Part shown: piece by piece, positions 1 to 12,583 of the stretch
Position numbering within the stretch: the first letter of the stretch is position 1
Layout of the letters: the number at the start of each line of letters is the position of its first letter
NCBI RefSeq assembly: GCF_041296385.1
Contig: NC_091018.1
Coordinates: 2,673,501 to 2,737,500, forward strand
DNA: 64,000 nt
From: Aphelocoma coerulescens
Lineage: Eukaryota; Chordata; Aves; Passeriformes; Corvidae
Reading direction: 5' to 3'
Notes under the pieces: model-generated
The model's database searches: none
What the model was told of the DNA's origin: nothing
Seen by the model: the letters and a program-made list of their open reading frames with translations, nothing else
Translations under genes and position numbers: made by a program

Positions 1-3000
1 GATGCAAAATACACAAAGCACCAAGAGGAAATAAGAGAGAAGTCAGCAGAAGTGAGGATTAGGCACCTCTGGAAGGCAGGAGGGCAGCTCCTCCTCACGG
101 GGCTGCTGACTGCACAGCCCAGACTCCCGGAGCCTCTGTCACAGCACCGAGCACACCAATGGTTTGCTTGAACACAACTCGGTCCCCTCAAGCCATTTAC
201 TGCATGAACCCTAAAACTGCACTATTGTGTACTCATCAGTAGCATACTCCTCAGTTTGAGTCCCTGCATCTTTGGAAAGGTGCCCAAATGCCCCAAAGAG
301 CTGAGCAACCCAAGGGGCTGGGGAGGGAAGGCCAAGGGCACACTGAAAGCTGCTCCTGCAACTCCGTCAATGCACTCAGGAGCTACCTCTATTTCCTCAC
401 CTGCCACACAAGATTAACACCACAACAATCATTATTTCAGGATTATTCAAATGCTGTGTACAGCTCAGTTAAATCAGAGGTAAATATTATTCTCCCTACA
501 AACCACATTGAACATGCAATCTATAAATCTGAAGTACTTTTGCAATGCTGACACCAAGGTCATGATCAGCAAAGGCAACTGCTCACTCTGCTTGACCCAG
601 AAGGGCAGAAATCCCTTGCAACATGCAGCCATGAAGGAGCAAATGCAAGGCTTTAGGTCTACTCTGTGCTCCTACAGCTCCGGGGAAAGAAAATTGCTGG
701 AGATACTTGAGAACCAGGGAGAACTTTGGAACAAAGCAGCAGGAAAAGTGTTTGTGGGGAAGGGTCATAACATTCATGTGGGCAAAGTTGGCATAAGTCA
801 TATGGGCAACAGGGGGACACTGTGGGCATGGGCATCTTCCACACACAGCCACAAACCTGCATTCCTGCATCAATTACACTGTTCAAAACCCCTGCTAAGT
901 GCCCTGGTTGCTCACCCTGAAATCATCATTATGCATAAATTTTCCTAACGAAATAATTCAATTTAATTCTACTCTTTAAGACATATTTTAGCGTTTTCTT
1001 TTTTTTGTTGCCATACAGCAGCCGTGCTTTGCACACAACAAAATGTAGTTCACACATTTCTCTGGCAAGAACATGTAAATACAAACTTGCAGCATTGTGT
1101 TCTTTCTCCTACTGTTTTTAATTAATTTGACCTTTGGGCCTATTTTTGTCAATGCAGAAGGCATATTGCAATCAGAAGAAAGCTATGGTGCAAATATTCC
1201 ATTCTGCAAGTCACTTGCTAAACAAGTAAGCAATAGAGGAAAATCTATAGCACGCAATTAGCATTATCCTTTCCAATTATTTTCTTTACTTCACAAAACT
1301 CATTAATAACTTTTAGTAGATAAAATTGCAGCTAGGAACCCTCCTACACCTTAAGTGTATTATATTCTACCTTTGCCCAATAGAAATTCTTTTGATGTGC
1401 TGGAAATCTTATTAATAGATTCACCAGAAAACAAGCATGTAAGCTGGCAGAGGCAATTGCAACAGGTAAAATGAATGTAAATGACAGATGAAAGAAAATT
1501 TCCACTCCATTCAGATCAATATAAACAAAAGTGCTGCAGCAGCCACAGCACAGAGATGAAGGGAATTCATCAAACTTGTGTTTCAGATTATTTGTCCTGT
1601 TCTAAATGCACCCTCTGTGTTTTGGAGCTGTGTTCTTCCATTACCCAATTAATACTACATTAAGATTCACTCCTGCAGGGCCTTTTTCCTTCTGGTGCTC
1701 AATGGAAGTTTCTCAGTGCACTCAGATCTGGGGGGAATGTACAGCATAGCTTCTTGCTTCTAAAGATTGTCATTTGGAAAGCCTGTAATTGCAGCACTCA
1801 ATAATTTCCTAAATACTTAAGCCAGAATTAATTATCCCTGTTATTATTGCAGGACTATGGATCTTATGCTGGGTATGATGAAGGGAATATGTGATAGAAC
1901 ATTTTATTTTGCTCAGAGCATGCAGTGGGTGTGCAAGACACTCAAACCATCAGAAGAAACAAGCTCCTCTACTTCAATAATATCTCAGTTTGATCTCCAG
2001 ACATCTACAGAATCGGCTTTGCTGATTTCGTGCTCTTTGTTGTTCTCTAATTAAACACATTCAGGGACCCATCTTTACACCAGAGACTAATCATAATTTT
2101 TTTTAAGAATCCTATTTTATGTAAAATCATATTGGTTCTTGGTGAAAAATTAGAGGAAAGCAAATGCTTATTGTTAAACATCTTTTGTTTGAACAGAGTT
2201 GGAAATGCATTTTCATGAGGAGTCAGAAATCAAGGCACGCCATGAACTTCAGCAACTGCCTTTAATGGAGTGAATTCTACAGTTTTCTGGCAGTTTTATA
2301 TGATGTTGAGGAACCAAAAATACTGGTAGTTACTGTTATAGCTAATTGCCCACGCTTCTTAAAAATCTCTTTATTCAGGAGCGGGGGAATGCCAGAGGTG
2401 AGGTGGGCAGGGGTGGAGGAGCTGCACAATTGGTTGTAGTTGATTCAGCTGCAGAAATACGAACTGTAATTCATAAGACATTTAGACGTTCTGAGATCCA
2501 TAACAAAGAAAACACACAAACATGGTATTTGCAACAGGGAATCAAAACCACAAGGAGATGAAGCTCCAATTCCAGAACACTGAATTCAGACCTTTGCACA
2601 GAACACAAACTAAAGGGACTTTGATCTCTCTCTTGTGTGTTGAAAAGAAAAAAGAAAAAAAAAACCTTTTTTTTTTTTTTAATAAAAAACAACCACCTCC
2701 TCTCTGAAAAACCAATGCCTGCCTGAGAGTCCGTGGAGTAATATTAAACTCTTGAAGTAGGCTCATTGTTTGAAAGAAGGCTGGCAGCATTGCTTTGGTT
2801 TCAAAGGAGTTCTTGGAGAAACCAGAAGCAAAACTGCAGCCTGAAGCACACCAGCTTCCTCTCCCAGAAGTTCAAAAGGCTTGGGCTGTGTTGCTGTAGA
2901 TACCTGACACACAGACAGGGATGGATGTGCTGCAGTAATGTCCTGTCACATCTTGAATGAGCACAGTCAAAATCAGCACAGATTTCAGTCCGTGCCCGTG

Positions 3001-4292
3001 TGAAACAAAGGGGACTCAGAGCAGCACTTGGTTCTCCTCACCTTCATCCCTGGAATTGCCTCTGGGACTCAGGACCATCCCATGTTCACTTGTTTCATAA
3101 CAGAAATAGTGACTAATGCTGAGTCTCTGATGGAAGATACCAGGTAAGTGTGGCTGTAATTTCCCTAGCTGGGAGGAAATAATTTCCTCTTGTGTTACGT
3201 GCCCTCGTGCTGGCCCTCTGTAACCCAGCCAGCACATTCCCTCTCTGTCTTGTTTGCATCCCTGCCTCAAAAGAAATTCCCCATTTTTTCCACCACAGTT
3301 AAAGACTATAAATCCACTCTTGGTACAGACTACAGTCTAATTCCCAGCTGGCTCCCCCAGGACTTGCAGAAGAAAGAGAAGACAAACAACAGCTACCAAA
3401 GACAAGTCTCCAGCTCCAATCAATAATTTGCCTGTCACTCCACGAGCACATCACCCTATCAGAATAACTGTGCAAAGTTCTTATCAGTGATGTACTCTCA
3501 CACTTTCCAGGTAGACGTTAAGCATTTTTACATCCTGTGGGTTTTGCATTTCAGTAAATTTCATTCTCCCAGCAATATAAATGTACAACAACCTCCCCAG
3601 ACTGACAACAGATGTTAGAAACGTGAAAAACAGCCTATAGCATAATAGTATTTTGCACATATACATCATTCTTTACTTGAATGGGCTTTAGAAATATGAA
3701 TTCCATTTCAGAACAAAAGAATAGAAAAGACAGTTGTTAAAACAGCTCACAAATCAACAAACCAAAGCACAAATGGCTATGCCCTCTTGATTCTCATGAC
3801 TGAAGGTTAGGCTATGTCACTGGCAGAATCCAAAAGTGGAATCAGGAGTCCTGGACAGAAGGGACACTGTCAGGCAAGCTGCAATCACATTTCACGTTCT
3901 CCATCTAGCATGCCTCCCCAGCGAAACAGCTATTCTCTCTCAAAACATACCAAAGTAAATCATTTACATTTCAATAAACTATCACAGACTGCCCCAAATT
4001 GGGAATGATGCATGTGTATTTTATAAAAATAATGCACATAAATACAAGCACATACAGCATCACTTAAAACAATACCAACCCTGAAACAAAGTGACTCAAT
4101 AAAATGCTTTCTGAGTAATTTAGCCAAAACCAGCGGGTATCCACTGAAGCAAGGGGTAACAGAGCCTGCTTCAATGGAGCCAGATGGATTAAAAACCACT
4201 GTGAGCAACATCATCTAACACTGAATCTCTGTGAGCTAGTGAGAGAACAATAATGATCTTATCTGCTCTAACCAGACTGAAAACCTGGTGAC
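1..4292. other. Unique AT-rich non-coding sequence
   Basis: I see no gene here. Open frames are short and unrecognised; the longest (508-948, plus, 146 codons) has no motif I know and overlaps two open frames on the other strand (583-873 and 659-886). Stretches around 1050-1420 and 2100-2290 are AT-rich, complex, non-repetitive sequence. The only evident low-complexity element is the A-run/T-run at 2655-2680. Absence of a gene is my reading by eye; a low-expression non-coding RNA cannot be excluded. Confidence 0.6.
2655..2680. repeat. A-run followed by T-run, self-complementary
   Basis: Ten A residues (2655-2664), two C residues, then fourteen T residues (2667-2680). The two runs can pair as a 10-bp A:T hairpin with a CC turn. 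Such A/T runs are length-unstable, so the exact length may be an assembly estimate. The short lysine- and phenylalanine-rich open frames across it on both strands are artefacts. Confidence 0.9.
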
Positions 4293-4420
4293 TGCAGAAG
4301 ATGTTTTCTGCAGTATATTCCATCTGTGAGGAACAGACACCTTCATTAATGGAAATCTTCAAATCAGACCTGAGAAACCCATGGCTAAGGAAGGGATGCC
4401 TTAACAAGCAACATTCCTGT
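4293..4420 (+). mobile_element. Possible very old CR1/L3-like LINE trace
   Basis: The stretch around 4340-4385 (TTCATTAATGGAAATCTTCA, then AAATCAGACCTG) resembles the region near the 3' end of old amniote CR1/L3 elements, where a phrase equivalent to 'cattgg-aggttttcaa-ccaggctgga' occurs. There is no octamer tail and the match is short. It may equally be unique sequence; a profile search would decide. Confidence 0.2.
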
Positions 4421-7400
4421 TGAAATGCTCTGTAGGTTCATGAGGCTTGAGATTGAGCCATTACAATTATCTGCTATCACCTTTAAATGTGTCTTTTTCC
4501 TGCTCTGCAGCTGTGCTGACAGCAGTGCTCCCGCCAGACTTTGCTCCTCATTCCACAAAAGCAGCCTGAGCTTTGGGAAACCCTGAAATCTGTCCTGGAC
4601 AACAACTTATCAGCTCTGCAACAGAATTCAGAACTCACATTAGAAGCATGGGTGCTCCTGTCAGCAAGTCAATCTTAAATGTGCTCAGCCTTTTAAAATG
4701 TTCCAAAGCAGCACCACCATACCCCAACATGTGCATTACCTGCACATGGCAAACTTGATCCACACGTTTCCCCCAGCCCTGCCTCCTACAAATAACTGTT
4801 GGGTGAAATAGGTGATGAAAGCCCCAATAAAATCCAGATTCATAACCTAAAACATGGTGACAGCGACCAGTTTGAAGATACACAAAACAGGGCTACATCT
4901 TGACTCCCAATAAGCAGCCACTGGCAAAACCAGATCAGAGAATAAGGGGACATTATTTAAAATTTTAAGTTTTCCTTCACAAAGGAAACATTAGTAGAGC
5001 AGTAGTCACCGATTTTCCTACATCAGTCTTGCAATTCAGCATGAACACAACTTGTATAAAAACATCAGAACAAAGAGCAGTCTACAGAAAAATGACAAAG
5101 CACTTCCTCTAACCAAAGCCCTGCCATAAAGCAGCAGTTGGGAGCTTCCTCAGGAATGCTATCACAAAGTTTCATGAAGCTTCATGGCATTAAATGAGTG
5201 CTGAAATGTTTTATGGCCATTTATTTCAGCGACACAACCAGAACAGCAGAGCTCTGCCCAGCTCCAGGCCCACACCAGATTTTTTCCAGTTAATTGCTGC
5301 AGTTGCAGAGGCAGGAGGGAAGGGAGCTGCACTCAGCGGGAGGCCAGAGGAGCTGCCTGGGGCAGGTATCAATAGGACATGGAGGTAAGATCCTAATGGG
5401 GGATCAAACAGAAAAGCCACATTTCGAACCCCAGCCTGGAGCTAATCAAACAACAACACAGGCAAATCAATGCAAATCAAAATCAGCCACAAGGCATCAC
5501 ATCCTCCCGGAAAGGCTGGGTTTGTCCCTGACAGCCTCTGCTACAGCTCCAAACACAAACACTCCCTCGTGAGCAACTGCAGCATTAAAAATAGCAACTC
5601 TGAAAGAGGGAACAGCAAATTTACCTCAGCAGATTATATGTTTAGTTTGAATTACTGCACAGGTAACCAAACATTCTGCTGAATCTTTAACACCAACCTG
5701 TGCAAAACCGTCTGTAAACCCTGGCACTTCCCACAGCAACAGGCCACGAGTCCTCAGTGCCTCGTGGATAAGAGGATGGTGGCAAAGAACTAATTCCCCT
5801 CCCAGTGCCTGCATGAAGCCGCTGTGGAGTTGTGCTGCTGGGGATGATTTTCTCAATAGGCTCCTGAAAACCACATCAGCTCTCACACCAGCCTTTCTTC
5901 AATTATGTGATGTTCTTTTGCATCTCGCCACAAGCAGCACACGGATTAACCAAGTTCTTCAGCCATTTTAAAGCCTTTAAAGAACCAAAAGTAATCCTCC
6001 CAAGAGAGCAAACTGAACAACACAAAACAAAACAAACAAAAGCAAAAGAAAACTTCAACCAAACTCTTTAATTTCCTTGTTTGCTTTTTTCTAGGGTAAC
6101 TTCTGGGAATATTTAGTGGTATCATAATTAAGTCCAAAATAGGAACCACAACAGATCAAGCTAATTCCCTGACAGCTGAAAACATTGTGCCCTCAGATTT
6201 TTACTGTTTTGTTCATCCAAAATAATTATATCATTGTATGTAGTTTGACTTCTAAACTATTTTAAGACTCTTGATAATACCCACAAAAAAGAACAAACTA
6301 ATTTGGTTTTCTCATTGATTCAGTGAATGAAAAATACCGACACCCAATTTGATTTTGGAGATATTTTCCATTGCAGTTGGTAGAGATCTCGTACATTAAC
6401 GCAAACAAGCAAATAGATTATTTTCCTTTTCTTTAAAATATTTAAAGGAAATTTTAAAAATGCTAAGCTCATAAAAAATAACACAATAAAAATCAAGAGA
6501 TCAAATTCTGCTGTTACTGCTGGCTGATCATCACCTCCAGACTGTTTTTGTCCCACAGGGACAAGACAGAGACACCCAGACAGGGACAACGTGCATTTGC
6601 CTCCCTCCTTTGGCTTCCTTCAGTCTGAGGGATGCCACTGAATCAGGAGACACCAACTGAAATATTTGTGACACTTGTTGCTTGCCAAGGCAGTCTAAGG
6701 TAGAGTTTCTCCCCCATGGGTCTGTTTTGCAGCCCAGAAATCCAGCCCAGCCCCTGCCATGTGCTGCCCAAGCTGCAGCTGCACTCGAGGGGAGCGTGTT
6801 TGCAGAAAAAGCTGGAAACCACATTGATTTGGAGAAGTGAGAGAGGAGCAGACAATTAACTCCAGCAATGATAAGTTGTACAGTCAGGGTCTCCTCGGTG
6901 CACGTTAATGTCTGGCAAAAGGTTCCCACTGAGACACCCCCACCAAAGGCAGAAGGTTCAATTTTTGCAACTTACAGTTTAAAGGGCAATGATTTGTGTT
7001 ATCTCAGCCAGCTCAAAACTTGAGGTAAACAATCGATGACAGTTTTCCCATCCAAGAGAATAAAGCATTGGACATCTGGGGTGGTTCTGGGTGGGGGATT
7101 GTTTCTTTGCTGTTTGTGGGTTTGTTTGTTTGTTTGATTGGTTTTTAAGTTCAGCAGAATGGAAATTCAGGAGGACACTGAGCTCGCCATGGGTCACACA
7201 GGAGCCCCCATGTTCCTTTGTTTACAACACCTGGGCTATATCTGGATGTATTTTTAAGTTGTTCCACCAAAGCCAAGCATATTCCCTGCATTCTCCCAAG
7301 AGCAGAAAGGGTGTGAAAGAAGGTGAGTGCACAGCCAGCATGACTGTAGCAGGAACGAGAAAACACCTTGTGCCTAAACCATGTGTATGTATTCACCTCT

Positions 7401-8710
7401 GAGCAATTAGATGGTTTTTGTTAAGAAAAAAAAAAAGAGATTTAGACATGAGGGTGGCACGCAGCATAACCTTAGCTTAAACCCATAAACTGTTTAAGTT
7501 CAAAGAGACATTTATCCCCCCTGATTAGGTGACACTGGTCCATGTCTATGAATAAAGTACCTGTTAGACATTCTGTTTCTCAGGCTTTATTCAGTATTTA
7601 TACTGTTTACACTTTTGACATTCCTATATAGTTTCTCTGTCAGAACCACAAAGCTTGGAGCAGACTAGATCTGCCTGTGGAGCTGGAATTGGAGTAGGCT
7701 TTACAATATGAAATGAAAATTTAAGGATTAATTGTGGTATATCATCCTGCATTGTTATACAAAGTCCTACTTTAAAAATTATCATACAGAAAAATTTCTT
7801 TATTTCAAAGCTTTTAAAGAAGAAATGAAAGTAAGAACGAGCTACTTCTTAATACAAAGAGTAGAAAAATAAATTAAAAAAAAAAAAAACTCCAAAAGTT
7901 TCCCAAAGTAGTTTAGCTGCTTTTCATTCCTCAGCTATGCAAAGGTTGCTCACACTCTGATCCAGTCCTAAAATCAATGTGATGACCAGTATATTGGCCA
8001 GCCATGCATCTTAATAACTGAATCTTCATTAAGCAATCTCCTAAATCCTTCCAGAGCTGGTCTGGCACTTGCAAGTGCTAACGAGAAGTCAGCAGTAATT
8101 CCGTAAATAATAATTTGTGACTGAACTGCAGCCTCTCTCTTGCATTCATTATTTATTGCAAACTGTGACTCAAATCAGCCCATTGTAAGCAAAAGACACC
8201 TTATTTCAGATAATTCTTAAATAGACAATTTACCTTGGGACAGCATCAGACACGAGACTCCAACGTTAAGCAGAAATCTTCAGGGCCTGACCTTTGGCAA
8301 AGCACACGAGCGACAAATGGGAAAAGCCAGCTGGTGTCACATCTCCACTGCCACAGCAAGAGCACAAAAATAGCACCTGGTGATTCTCAAGAGCTACAGC
8401 GAACTCAATAAGAAAAACAGGAATATTTTAGGGACAGGCTGGCTGTTTGGCTCCAAAAAGGCTTTTTATTCACTTGGCTCTAAGACTGCAATCGCAGGCA
8501 ATGCAGTAACAGCTTGCTTTTGTCCCCTACCCTGTTCACATGTGCTCCTCATTGTTCCCTCAAATCTTACTTCTACAGAATCGTTGACCCATTCTAATCT
8601 ATCAGATTGGACAAACAGAGAGCTTGGACAAACACATGAAAGCCTACAACTTTTGAAAAAAAGGAAAATGCTTCAGAAATACGGCAAGAATTATTATCTT
8701 CTCGCTTCTC
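4421..8710. other. Unique non-coding sequence with A/T tracts
   Basis: No gene seen. Contents include a 14-bp perfect palindrome at 5173-5186, a C/A-rich low-complexity tract at about 6018-6050, an inverted CTTTAAA/TTTAAAG pair near 6430-6450, a TTTG microsatellite at about 7123-7137, and A-runs at about 7426-7436 and 7878-7890. An octamer-like ATGCAAAT lies near 5470. Open frames are short and overlap on both strands, which is what chance produces. Confidence 0.6.
5173..5186. repeat. 14-bp perfect palindrome
   Basis: CATGAAGCTTCATG reads the same on both strands. The flanking bases do not extend the symmetry. In a window of this size a palindrome of this length is somewhat unusual but not remarkable; I assign no function. 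Confidence 0.85.
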
Positions 8711-8800
8711 CCTTTTTCTTTTTTGCTTCTTTGTTTTGTTTTGGGTTTTTTGGTGGGTTTTTTTGGTTTGTTTTTGTTTTTCTTTTTAATTTTTTTTCCC
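8711..8800. repeat. T/G-rich low-complexity tract (A-rich on minus strand)
   Basis: Long T runs interrupted by single G or GG (TTTTG, TTTGG units) and a few C. It lies immediately beyond the 3' end of the minus-strand CR1 at 8834-9030, so in the CR1 sense it is an A-rich downstream tract. CR1 elements normally end in an octamer repeat, not poly(A), so the neighbourhood is worth noting. It could be an independent microsatellite. Confidence 0.85.
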
Positions 8801-8833
8801 CATTAAAAGCAAATAAGCAAAATCACAAAAACA

Positions 8834-9030
8834 ATGACAGAATGGCTGGGGTTGGAAGGGACTCCACAGCTGGACACAGTGCTCCAGATGTGGCCTCACC
8901 GGGGCAGAGTACAGGAGGAGGATCACCTCCCATGAACTGCTGGCCACACTCCCTAATGCATCCCAGGAACCCATCGTCCTCCCTGGCCACAAGGACACAG
9001 AGCCCACCAGAACATTTCCAAACATGAAAA
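8834..9030 (-). mobile_element. CR1 LINE fragment, internally deleted (ORF2 piece joined to 3' tail)
   Basis: CR1 is a non-LTR retrotransposon of birds. Read on the minus strand, about 8858-8930 encodes LYSAPVRPHLEHCVQLWSP, the conserved late ORF2 (reverse transcriptase C-terminal side) segment usually seen as LYSALVRPHLE-CVQ-W-P. Upstream, the minus strand reads 'SVASSSWEVILL', also CR1-like. Directly after the tryptophan-serine-proline, at about 8858-8865, the sequence jumps to the CR1 3' terminal phrase (the complement of GAATGGCTGGGGTTGGAAGG). The rest of ORF2 and the 3' UTR, normally several hundred bases, are missing. The frame is broken on both sides, so this is a dead relic. An unrelated plus-strand open frame of 215 codons (8380-9027) crosses it and should not be taken as a gene. 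Confidence 0.9.
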
Positions 9031-12000
9031 TCAATACAGAGAAGCCTGAGGCAGCACACAGTTTGCGCAATGGGATACTGTGATTATTTAAATTGTGCTT
9101 AAAACTATCAAATCAGCATCCCATTTATTTCCTTAGACTTGGAGGACGAGTCCACTTAACAGACTCTGGAATATTTAGCCTTTGACACCGAGGGAAATGA
9201 TTTCAAGCTTCTGAAAAGATGAATTCTATTATATAGACACAGAGATCAAATTACATGTTTTAGTAGTGGAGCACATATGAGAGACTGCCCAGAGACTGAG
9301 TGAGATTCATCAGGAAAACATTTATATGCAATTTGATTAGCAATCAAGGAAGAGAAGGAAAAAATGGGTGCAGAAAATCACAGGGGGAATTACACTTAAC
9401 ACCTGGAATTACTTACAAATGCTCACTGCAAATTACTCAGAGTCCAGACTTTCTTCTTCGTGTGCTCACAGGCCTGTTGCCTCTGCCCAAAACGGAGCAT
9501 TTAAGGATGCAGGGAAAGCACACAAATACACATTTCATCCCTGTGATTCATTAGCAAGAAGGATCAACTATTATTTTTCAGCATTCAGATATCTCATTGT
9601 TGGGTACCTCTCGGGACTCATCCCCAGGAAAGGAAAATGAGTGCAGCAAAGTGCCTGAATGAAACAAGACTTGCAGCTGCAGGTGCCAGCCTGGGGGTGA
9701 AGGAGGTGGTGTAAGAAGGTTAAGTTTGCAAAAAGCTAAATATGAAAAAGGCAGCTCAGGGTTTCAGCTTACTGCGGTGAAAGAGAAGAGAGAGAGGTTT
9801 AGTCTGTGATATGCTTGCAGGGAATAGAACTGCAACTCCCATTTTTCCTTTGCTATGTAGCCTAGGAAGTCTATAAATCTGGTGCTGCCACTGCTCAGAA
9901 CAGAGCAGAAGCCCTGTGCTAAGCTCAGTTCAGAGCTCAGGTGCTGCCTGGCTGTGCTGGGCTGGGCTGTGTTTGCTCTGCTTGGAACAGCCACTCTCAG
10001 AAATGTGCAACAGTTCCTGAGCTTGTGGTTCAGGGAAATAGCTACTGCTTATAGAGACACGAGTAGTACAGGAAACTAACAAACAGCACCACTGGCACTT
10101 ATTCCAGGGAAGATGAACTGGCTTTGACTGCAGAAGTGCAGCACACAGGAGGAGTGCAGGCATGGGATGACCTGAGGTAGAGGCCCTGAAATTGCAGGGA
10201 GGGGGTGATGCTGGAGGGACAAGGGCCATAAACCCCATCCTCTTTATGGGGAATGCACCCCTGGGAGCTGGGCAATAGTTTTAGGGTTAGCAAGGAGAAA
10301 GAAGAACCAGTATCCAACATGCAAAGGACACTGTATAGAATAACTTTGGGCTTAAGCAGTCATATGAAGAGCAAGGTGGAGAATATTTAGCAAGCACATA
10401 AAGATGGCCCTGATATAGTGAAGGGTGAGGAAGAAGAGACCATCAGCATCACATTTCTGTGAAAGGATCTGAATGCTCCTGATTGAGGAATTCTCACCTC
10501 TCTCCAGAATGAAGCCACTTAGCAGTGAGAGAGTGTAAAAGCAACACAACAGCTGAGAGACGGGCAGATAAAATAAAGCTGGCATTTATTAATTTTAAAT
10601 TCATATAATTTGAATTATAAGCATCATATAGTAACTGGGCTAATAATAATTCTTTAGACCACTAAGACCTCAGTCAGACTAACAAAAATTCTATGTTTGC
10701 ACAGCAAGAGGATTTTGACTGCAAAATGCTGGAAGATTCAGGCAAGCACCTCTGTAATTTGGATGCAACAAAGCAGTAGCAGTGGCAGTGTACAGGAGCA
10801 TGTTTGTGGAAGCAATTGGGAAAGATGCTTACTCACTCGAGTGACTATGAAAACTGTCACATTAAACCTCTGCCTACACCCTACATCAGCTCTCTTTTCA
10901 GAAAGTGGGATGGAGAAACTAAACTGAGGAACTGGAAAGGAACAATATTGATCTCATTCCTTATGAAGTTAATTAATGCTGTTCCTTCTTCCTAAATATC
11001 TAGGTTTAGTATGCTTCCCAGATTAACTAAATTATGTAATTTGAGAGAATAAAATGCATTTAGAAATACTGTTTAGTTTCAGAAAGAAAAAAAAATGGCA
11101 TAAAATAACATGAGAACTTTAGCACCTCACTACAGTGAACACTCTATAGCCATGTAAACACTATTAAAAAAAAAAAGCAAAAAAGCAGAATACACTGTGC
11201 TGGTGCTCGTATAAATGTAATTATATTTAATTAGTACACAGGACCTTTGCCCCTGGTTAATTCTTCATCTCTCATTCTCAAAGGTGTGATATTACCATCT
11301 CTCTCAGAAACACAATTGCTCCCTCAGAGCCAATTCCAGCAAAATTTGTGTGGTTTAGTGTTCAAAGCCCCTCCCAAATTTTGAGAAGCAGCAATGCGAG
11401 TAAGGGAAGATGAGAGGCAGCCATGTACTCACAATGAAAATAAGATCTGAATTCTTAGCAGGTATCTCAAAAGACTGGAATTTTTTTCCTTCTCAAACTC
11501 TTTATGAATACTAATTTTGATAGCTGTAGTCAGAATCTGTAGCAAACAGTTCACTCAAGTTATAATCACCCCTCCATTTGCTGGAGGCTGCTGCAAACCC
11601 AATGTCTTGAAACCTAGCACCCAGCCAAAAAAATATAATTAGCTGTGATAAAAAGTGAGTTAAGCCCTTAATCAATACCCTTTCAAGCTGTCAGGACAGA
11701 CTGCAGCAAAAAGAGCTGGTAAAACTAATGAGCTGGAGCTCCAGCACCGAAGGAGTTCCATCAGCCAAGCGTTGTGCAGGAGTCAAGGGGGAATCATTCC
11801 AACCTTTGGAGCTCCAAGTGGGACCAGAGCAGAGCAATCCTGAGTTGATCCCTTTGTTTCTGCAGTCAGTCCACAGGCAGTGCTGTCTGGGGTTTTCATT
11901 ACTTCACCTTCTCCACCGCTTAAAGCCAATGCGAAAAAGAAGTTGAAAATCTACTTGAAAACTTAATTTGCTTTGTGAACAGCAGCAATGTTTGCAGAAA

Positions 12001-12506
12001 AGCAGCAGGAGGGTGCAGAGGGGATGATGGGGTGTCGGATACGGGAAGAACAAAAACGTGCTTCTTTCCCAGTCAATACCCTCACACCACATGTGCTCCT
12101 CCAGCTCAGCAGGGCTCACACCTTCCCTGCCCCACTGAAAAATGGATTGGGATGTGACAGACAACTGTGCATGACACAGCTCCTGACTGTCAGCGTGTGC
12201 TGATACCCAGTAGAAGACATTTATCTTTTCAAAGGCACAAACTTTCTTACAGTGATCATTCAGAAACAGCATGGAAAGATTATTTTTGAGTGAAAGTACA
12301 AAGAAAATACATGTTACTGGACCTGTCATAAACTATAATGAAAGGGTGATAGAAAGCCACAAACTAGAAATATAATTAGATATCCACTCTTGACCTATTA
12401 TTTCTTTTATTAGGAGCACAAACAATGTAGCATCATCAGAGACACGACTTTTCTGACATCGTGGCCACCTTCTCAGGACAGCTGTCTCCACATGTGTTCA
12501 TTCTTT

Positions 12507-12583
12507 ATTTTTGGGTTTGTTTGCTTGGGTTTTTTTTGTTTTTGTTTTTGGGTTTTTTGGTTTGTTTTTTTTTTTTTTTTTCT
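12507..12583. repeat. T-rich low-complexity tract with GTTT units
   Basis: Runs of T broken by G, GG or GGG, ending in an uninterrupted run of about 16 T. Lysine- and asparagine-rich translation on the minus strand is an artefact. It resembles the other T/G tracts of the window (8711, 36250, 41345). Confidence 0.85.

Noticed and set aside
508..948. 146-codon open frame, plus strand
   Set aside because: No known motif, overlapped by open frames on the opposite strand, no splice or promoter context.
8380..9027. Longest open frame of the window, 215 codons, plus strand
   Set aside because: It runs through a T/G-rich tract (phenylalanine and glycine runs) and antisense through a CR1 relic. No domain is recognisable.
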